Of a DNA stretch of 6,413 nt, positions 4,566 through 6,413 are shown in pieces. The position numbers and the translations under genes were made by a program. Origin of the DNA: a bacterium. GTDB lineage: Bacteria; Patescibacteriota; Patescibacteriia; CAIQCM01. The first letter of the stretch is position 1; each line of letters begins with the position of its first letter. The notes under the pieces were generated by a model that worked only from the letters and a program-made list of their open reading frames with translations, had not been told where the DNA came from and made no database searches. The stretch covers positions 1-6,413 of the forward strand of contig JAHFIF010000066.1 in the NCBI GenBank assembly GCA_023246535.1. The letters run 5' to 3'.

Positions 4566-4566
4566 A

Positions 4567-4839
4567 ATGCAAAACTACATTTTATTATTAATAGCCGTGA
4601 TGTGCTGGTCGGGCGGCTCGCTGTCCGTCTGGCTGTTGCTGCGGCAAGTGCGGGTGCTAAGCCTTGAAGTCTACGAGAACCGCGGCAACCGCGCGATGGG
4701 GGTGGCGATGATCGCACTAGGCCCGATCACCTTAGCGGCGGGATACCTGTCGGTGTTCTGGCTGTGGTGCCGCGACTCACTTACCGACGCGAGCCTCGAT
4801 GCCTCGAAGCACCAGAACTCGAACCGTGAGCGGCCCTAG
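4567..4839 (+). CDS. Membrane protein, 90 aa, two predicted TM segments
   Basis: The protein has hydrophobic helices at about 4-25 (YILLLIAVMCWSGGSLSVWLLL) split as YILLLIAVMCW and GGSLSVWLLL, and at about 44-67 (MGVAMIALGPITLAAGYLSVFWLW in two overlapping halves MGVAMIALGPIT and LAAGYLSVFWLW). A basic loop (RQVRVLSLEVYENRGNR, 26-42) lies between them, with a polar tail after residue 68. GAGGG at 4555-4559 gives a good ribosome site for the ATG at 4567. The gene follows a terminator and has no clear promoter, so expression may rely on read-through from P2. Its last 63 bases overlap the convergent holin gene on the other strand. No family is recognised. Being next to holins it could be an antiholin-like or envelope protein, but its opposite strand argues for separate timing. 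Confidence 0.65.
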   Translation: MQNYILLLIAVMCWSGGSLSVWLLLRQVRVLSLEVYENRGNRAMGVAMIALGPITLAAGYLSVFWLWCRDSLTDASLDASKHQNSNRERP

Positions 4840-5064
4840 GTAGCCTATGCAACAACTCGCGACGATACACCAATCTAAACTCCACCCCATGGCGCGGACG
4901 GCGTAACTGGCCGCTAGGCCCAAGCCGCCGCATATTGCCATCTCTAGCATGATGCGTGTGGGTTTTGTCTCGCTGCCGTCGTACGCGAGCCGCAGAAACG
5001 ACATAACGGCGGCGAGTATGACGCCTAATAGCTCGGGTGGTATTTTCGGGAAATCAGGGCTCAT
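4777..5064 (-). CDS. Holin, lambda family (Phage_holin_3-like)
   Basis: A 95-aa inner-membrane protein expected to form the timed holes that end infection. Three hydrophobic segments are visible: about 11-26 (ELLGVILAAVMSFLRL), 38-56 (IMLEMAICGGLGLAASYAV) and 63-84 (LDWCIVASCCIGYLGPLTVRVL). The pattern fits lambda-family holins: a first helix running into LRLAYDG, then RIMLEMAICGGLGLAA, then a third helix with a IGYLG centre. The start at 5064 has GAGG nine bases upstream on the - strand. The gene is 36 bases downstream of the 3TM holin-like gene in the same direction. Its 3' end overlaps the convergent membrane gene by 63 bases. No endolysin or spanin is visible in the window; they may lie outside it. 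The call rests on topology and pattern memory. Confidence 0.75.
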   Translation of the reverse strand: MSPDFPKIPPELLGVILAAVMSFLRLAYDGSETKPTRIMLEMAICGGLGLAASYAVRAMGWSLDWCIVASCCIGYLGPLTVRVLVLRGIEARVGK

Positions 5065-5100
5065 GCGCGGGCCTCGGTCGATGTGATTCGCACCATATTA

Positions 5101-5607
5101 CTATTTTTTGAATGCCGCGACTAGGCCCGCCAGACCGCGCGCGGGTATCGAACCGTTGGCCGCGTCTAGGCGGTTTCTGTGCTCGTCACGCAAAATGCCG
5201 AAATATTGGTTCAACCATCCGACGAACGGCACGATCGCCGCGAGTACAAACTCCCACCCCTCGGTGATCGCTGACAGCATCTTAACGTCGCCGCGCATGA
5301 TCGCCACGGCCCACATCGAGACCACGACTAGCGTCACGGTAGCGACGACGTGGAACGCACCCAGCGCGATGCGCGGGCGCGTCGTGTGCGTGCTTTGCGC
5401 CTCGGCGTTGAGCATCGCGACCGTAGTGCTCGCTTGCAGTTCTAGCTGCGATAGCCGCGCCGCGAGGCTGTCCCCTGTGGCGTCAGGCGGCAGTTGTTTG
5501 TCGGGCGGCAACACGGCGTTAATCGTGTCGATAATTAGCGCGCCGCCGGGCACAACGTCCCGGATTATGGCCGCGCCAGCTTTTCTCGCTATGTCTAGTA
5601 GACTCAT
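5101..5607 (-). CDS. 3TM-type holin-like membrane protein
   Basis: A 168-aa protein resembling the phage/GTA 3TM holin family. The N-terminal 70 residues are soluble, with a weakly hydrophobic part (19-33, VPGGALIIDTINAVL) and then a polar helix with LAARLSQLELQASTTVAM (48-65). The basic THTTRPRI precedes two clear membrane helices at about 80-104 (ALGAFHVVATVTLVVVSMWAV at the core) and 118-139 (GWEFVLAAIVPFVGWLNQYF). A short cytoplasm-like tail after YFGILRDEHRNRLDAANG (134-152) follows. The R-P-x-x-x helix and the YFG-x-x-R-x-E tail are the family resemblance. The start at 5607 follows the hydrolase gene by 13 bases, with GGGGCGG as a weak ribosome site. Function as a holin is not certain: members of this family also sit beside tail genes without proven lysis roles. 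Confidence 0.7.
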   Translation of the reverse strand: MSLLDIARKAGAAIIRDVVPGGALIIDTINAVLPPDKQLPPDATGDSLAARLSQLELQASTTVAMLNAEAQSTHTTRPRIALGAFHVVATVTLVVVSMWAVAIMRGDVKMLSAITEGWEFVLAAIVPFVGWLNQYFGILRDEHRNRLDAANGSIPARGLAGLVAAFKK

Positions 5608-5620
5608 TTAGTCCGCCCCA

Positions 5621-6413
5621 CTACGGGTATAATACCGATTTAATTATCGGCCCAAAGTAATTGGCAATGGCTAAATACCCTGACCCGCTAGGGTGTAGCC
5701 CATCGAACATTTTCCCGGCAGCTGCTGCACTTAAGTATGTAGCCATATCTGGAGCTAATCGAGTATCCAGTACGGTGGCCCCGTAAAACGCGGCTAAAGA
5801 CGTGATTGCGGAGGGCAGGTATCCTAGCCCTATACTTAGGTCGTTTGGTATAACAAAAAATAGTATTGTGTCAGGTTTTGCTGCGAGCACCGTGTCGATA
5901 TAGGCTTTGTAATTAGCCTCGAATGTCGCTTGTGAAACCGACGCCGCTACGTCATTAATCCCCTGATTTACTATTAAAGCGTCTGCCATCATAAATGCCG
6001 CAGAGTTTTTTGGAGAATATACGTCAGCGGTACCAGTAGCATAGTCCGAGCTATATTGCCCGTTCCACCCAGCCTGCATGATAGAAAGTGCGTCGGTCGA
6101 ACGCCAAGCTTCGAACCCGATTAGATAAAAATCTCCAGCTAGGTCTAGCTGTAGTTGGTAGTTTTCAATCGAAGGGGCGGTAAATACAGTCCGTTTTAAT
6201 GCGAAGGTCGGATTATCGCCGTTAAAGTTTCCAATTGTCGTAGTGACTCCGCCAACATCGACTTTTACATTCACCAAACTTCCCGAACCTGGGTATTGAA
6301 AAGCTGTGATAGCCAGCGTATCAAATTCCCCGACATTTATGTCTGTCCTGTCACCGAGAGGGGCAGAACCCAGGAAAGACTGCCCCCCCAACATCACCGC
6401 GCTTGGGTGCACG
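5621..6413 (-). CDS. SGNH/GDSL hydrolase of a tail fibre or spike (5' end cut by window)
   Basis: Predicted serine esterase, probably removing acyl groups from a host surface polysaccharide as part of the tail. The frame is open to the right edge, so the GTG at 6410-6412 is unlikely to be the true start. In the visible 263 residues, block II is GWNGQYSSD (115-123), block III is GIND (151-154, oxyanion-hole Asn), and block V is DGLH (237-240) with the catalytic Asp and His. Block I with the nucleophile Ser must lie upstream, off the window. Residues about 25-105 form a beta-rich insert (VNVKVDVGGVTTTI, YQLQLDLAGDFYLIGFEAW) between block I and block II, a layout known in some phage and carbohydrate esterases. 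The gene is AT-richer than its neighbours (25-30 G+C per 60 against 43 in the adjacent gene). It is the most upstream visible gene of the leftward operon with the two holin-like genes. Confidence 0.85.
   Translation of the reverse strand, partial: VHPSAVMLGGQSFLGSAPLGDRTDINVGEFDTLAITAFQYPGSGSLVNVKVDVGGVTTTIGNFNGDNPTFALKRTVFTAPSIENYQLQLDLAGDFYLIGFEAWRSTDALSIMQAGWNGQYSSDYATGTADVYSPKNSAAFMMADALIVNQGINDVAASVSQATFEANYKAYIDTVLAAKPDTILFFVIPNDLSIGLGYLPSAITSLAAFYGATVLDTRLAPDMATYLSAAAAGKMFDGLHPSGSGYLAIANYFGPIIKSVLYP

Noticed and set aside
5108..5611. Open frame of 167 codons on the + strand, antisense to the 3TM holin-like gene
   Set aside because: It mirrors the - strand gene almost end to end, its translation is Ser/Thr/Ala-rich without a domain pattern, and the - strand product has a clear membrane layout.
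5628..5633. Perfect TATAAT on the + strand near the end of the hydrolase gene
   Set aside because: The hexamer 17 bases upstream (CATTTA) does not resemble a -35 and a promoter here would only make antisense RNA; judged chance.
5636..5651. Short inverted repeat CCGAT-N6-ATCGG as a terminator of the hydrolase gene
   Set aside because: It lies inside the coding region, has only five pairs, and no T-run follows on the - strand.
1..6413. CRISPR array, tRNA, rRNA, insertion sequence or integrase attachment site
   Set aside because: No regularly spaced repeats, no cloverleaf-like sequence, no transposase or integrase motifs and no terminal inverted repeats were found on either strand by reading.

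Overview
This window reads as part of a tailed double-stranded DNA bacteriophage, or a prophage, of a GC-rich proteobacterium. A phage-type family A DNA polymerase, a DnaQ-like exonuclease, a phage methyltransferase, small tightly packed unknown genes, two holin-like proteins and a tail-type SGNH esterase are packed with almost no spare DNA. Most genes are GC-rich. Three are visibly AT-richer: the methyltransferase, the 81-residue gene near 4300 and the esterase. That is the mosaic look of phage genomes. The host cannot be named from sequence alone.

Layout. Positions 1-2345 (+ strand) hold a replication/nucleic-acid block: the C-terminal part of a DNA polymerase (cut by the left edge), a class I SAM methyltransferase, and a 3'-5' exonuclease. 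Positions 2346-2417 hold a clear sigma70-type promoter (P1). It drives a compact operon (2418-4192): a 93-aa unknown protein, an Nmad5-like protein, an XRE-type HTH protein, a 34-aa mini-protein, a winged-HTH protein and two small membrane proteins. From the HTH gene onward every junction is a 4-base ATGA or GTGA stop/start overlap. At 4193-4243 the promoter is repeated almost exactly (P2). It drives a single AT-rich gene for a basic 81-aa protein, closed by a hairpin terminator (4536-4552). A 90-aa two-helix membrane protein follows.

From 4777 to the right end everything lies on the - strand, transcribed leftward: a tail-associated SGNH/GDSL hydrolase (cut by the right edge), a 3TM-type holin-like protein and a lambda-family holin. 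The two gene blocks converge and overlap by 63 bases at 4777-4839, so the window spans the junction between a replication/early block and a tail/lysis block.

The most interesting content is the regulatory pair P1/P2. Both carry -35 TTGACG and -10 TATATT separated by 17 bases. In both, the spacer and part of the -10 form a 19-base dyad, perfect in P2 and 7 of 9 pairs in P1. Both also have the same 13-mer CCGACGAACGGTA upstream, at distances that differ by 10 bases. The P1 operon encodes two DNA-binding proteins, so an autoregulatory circuit that also controls the isolated P2 gene is a reasonable hypothesis. The P2 unit (own promoter, one compositionally foreign gene, own terminator) has the form of a phage 'moron' and is the best candidate here for an undescribed accessory function.
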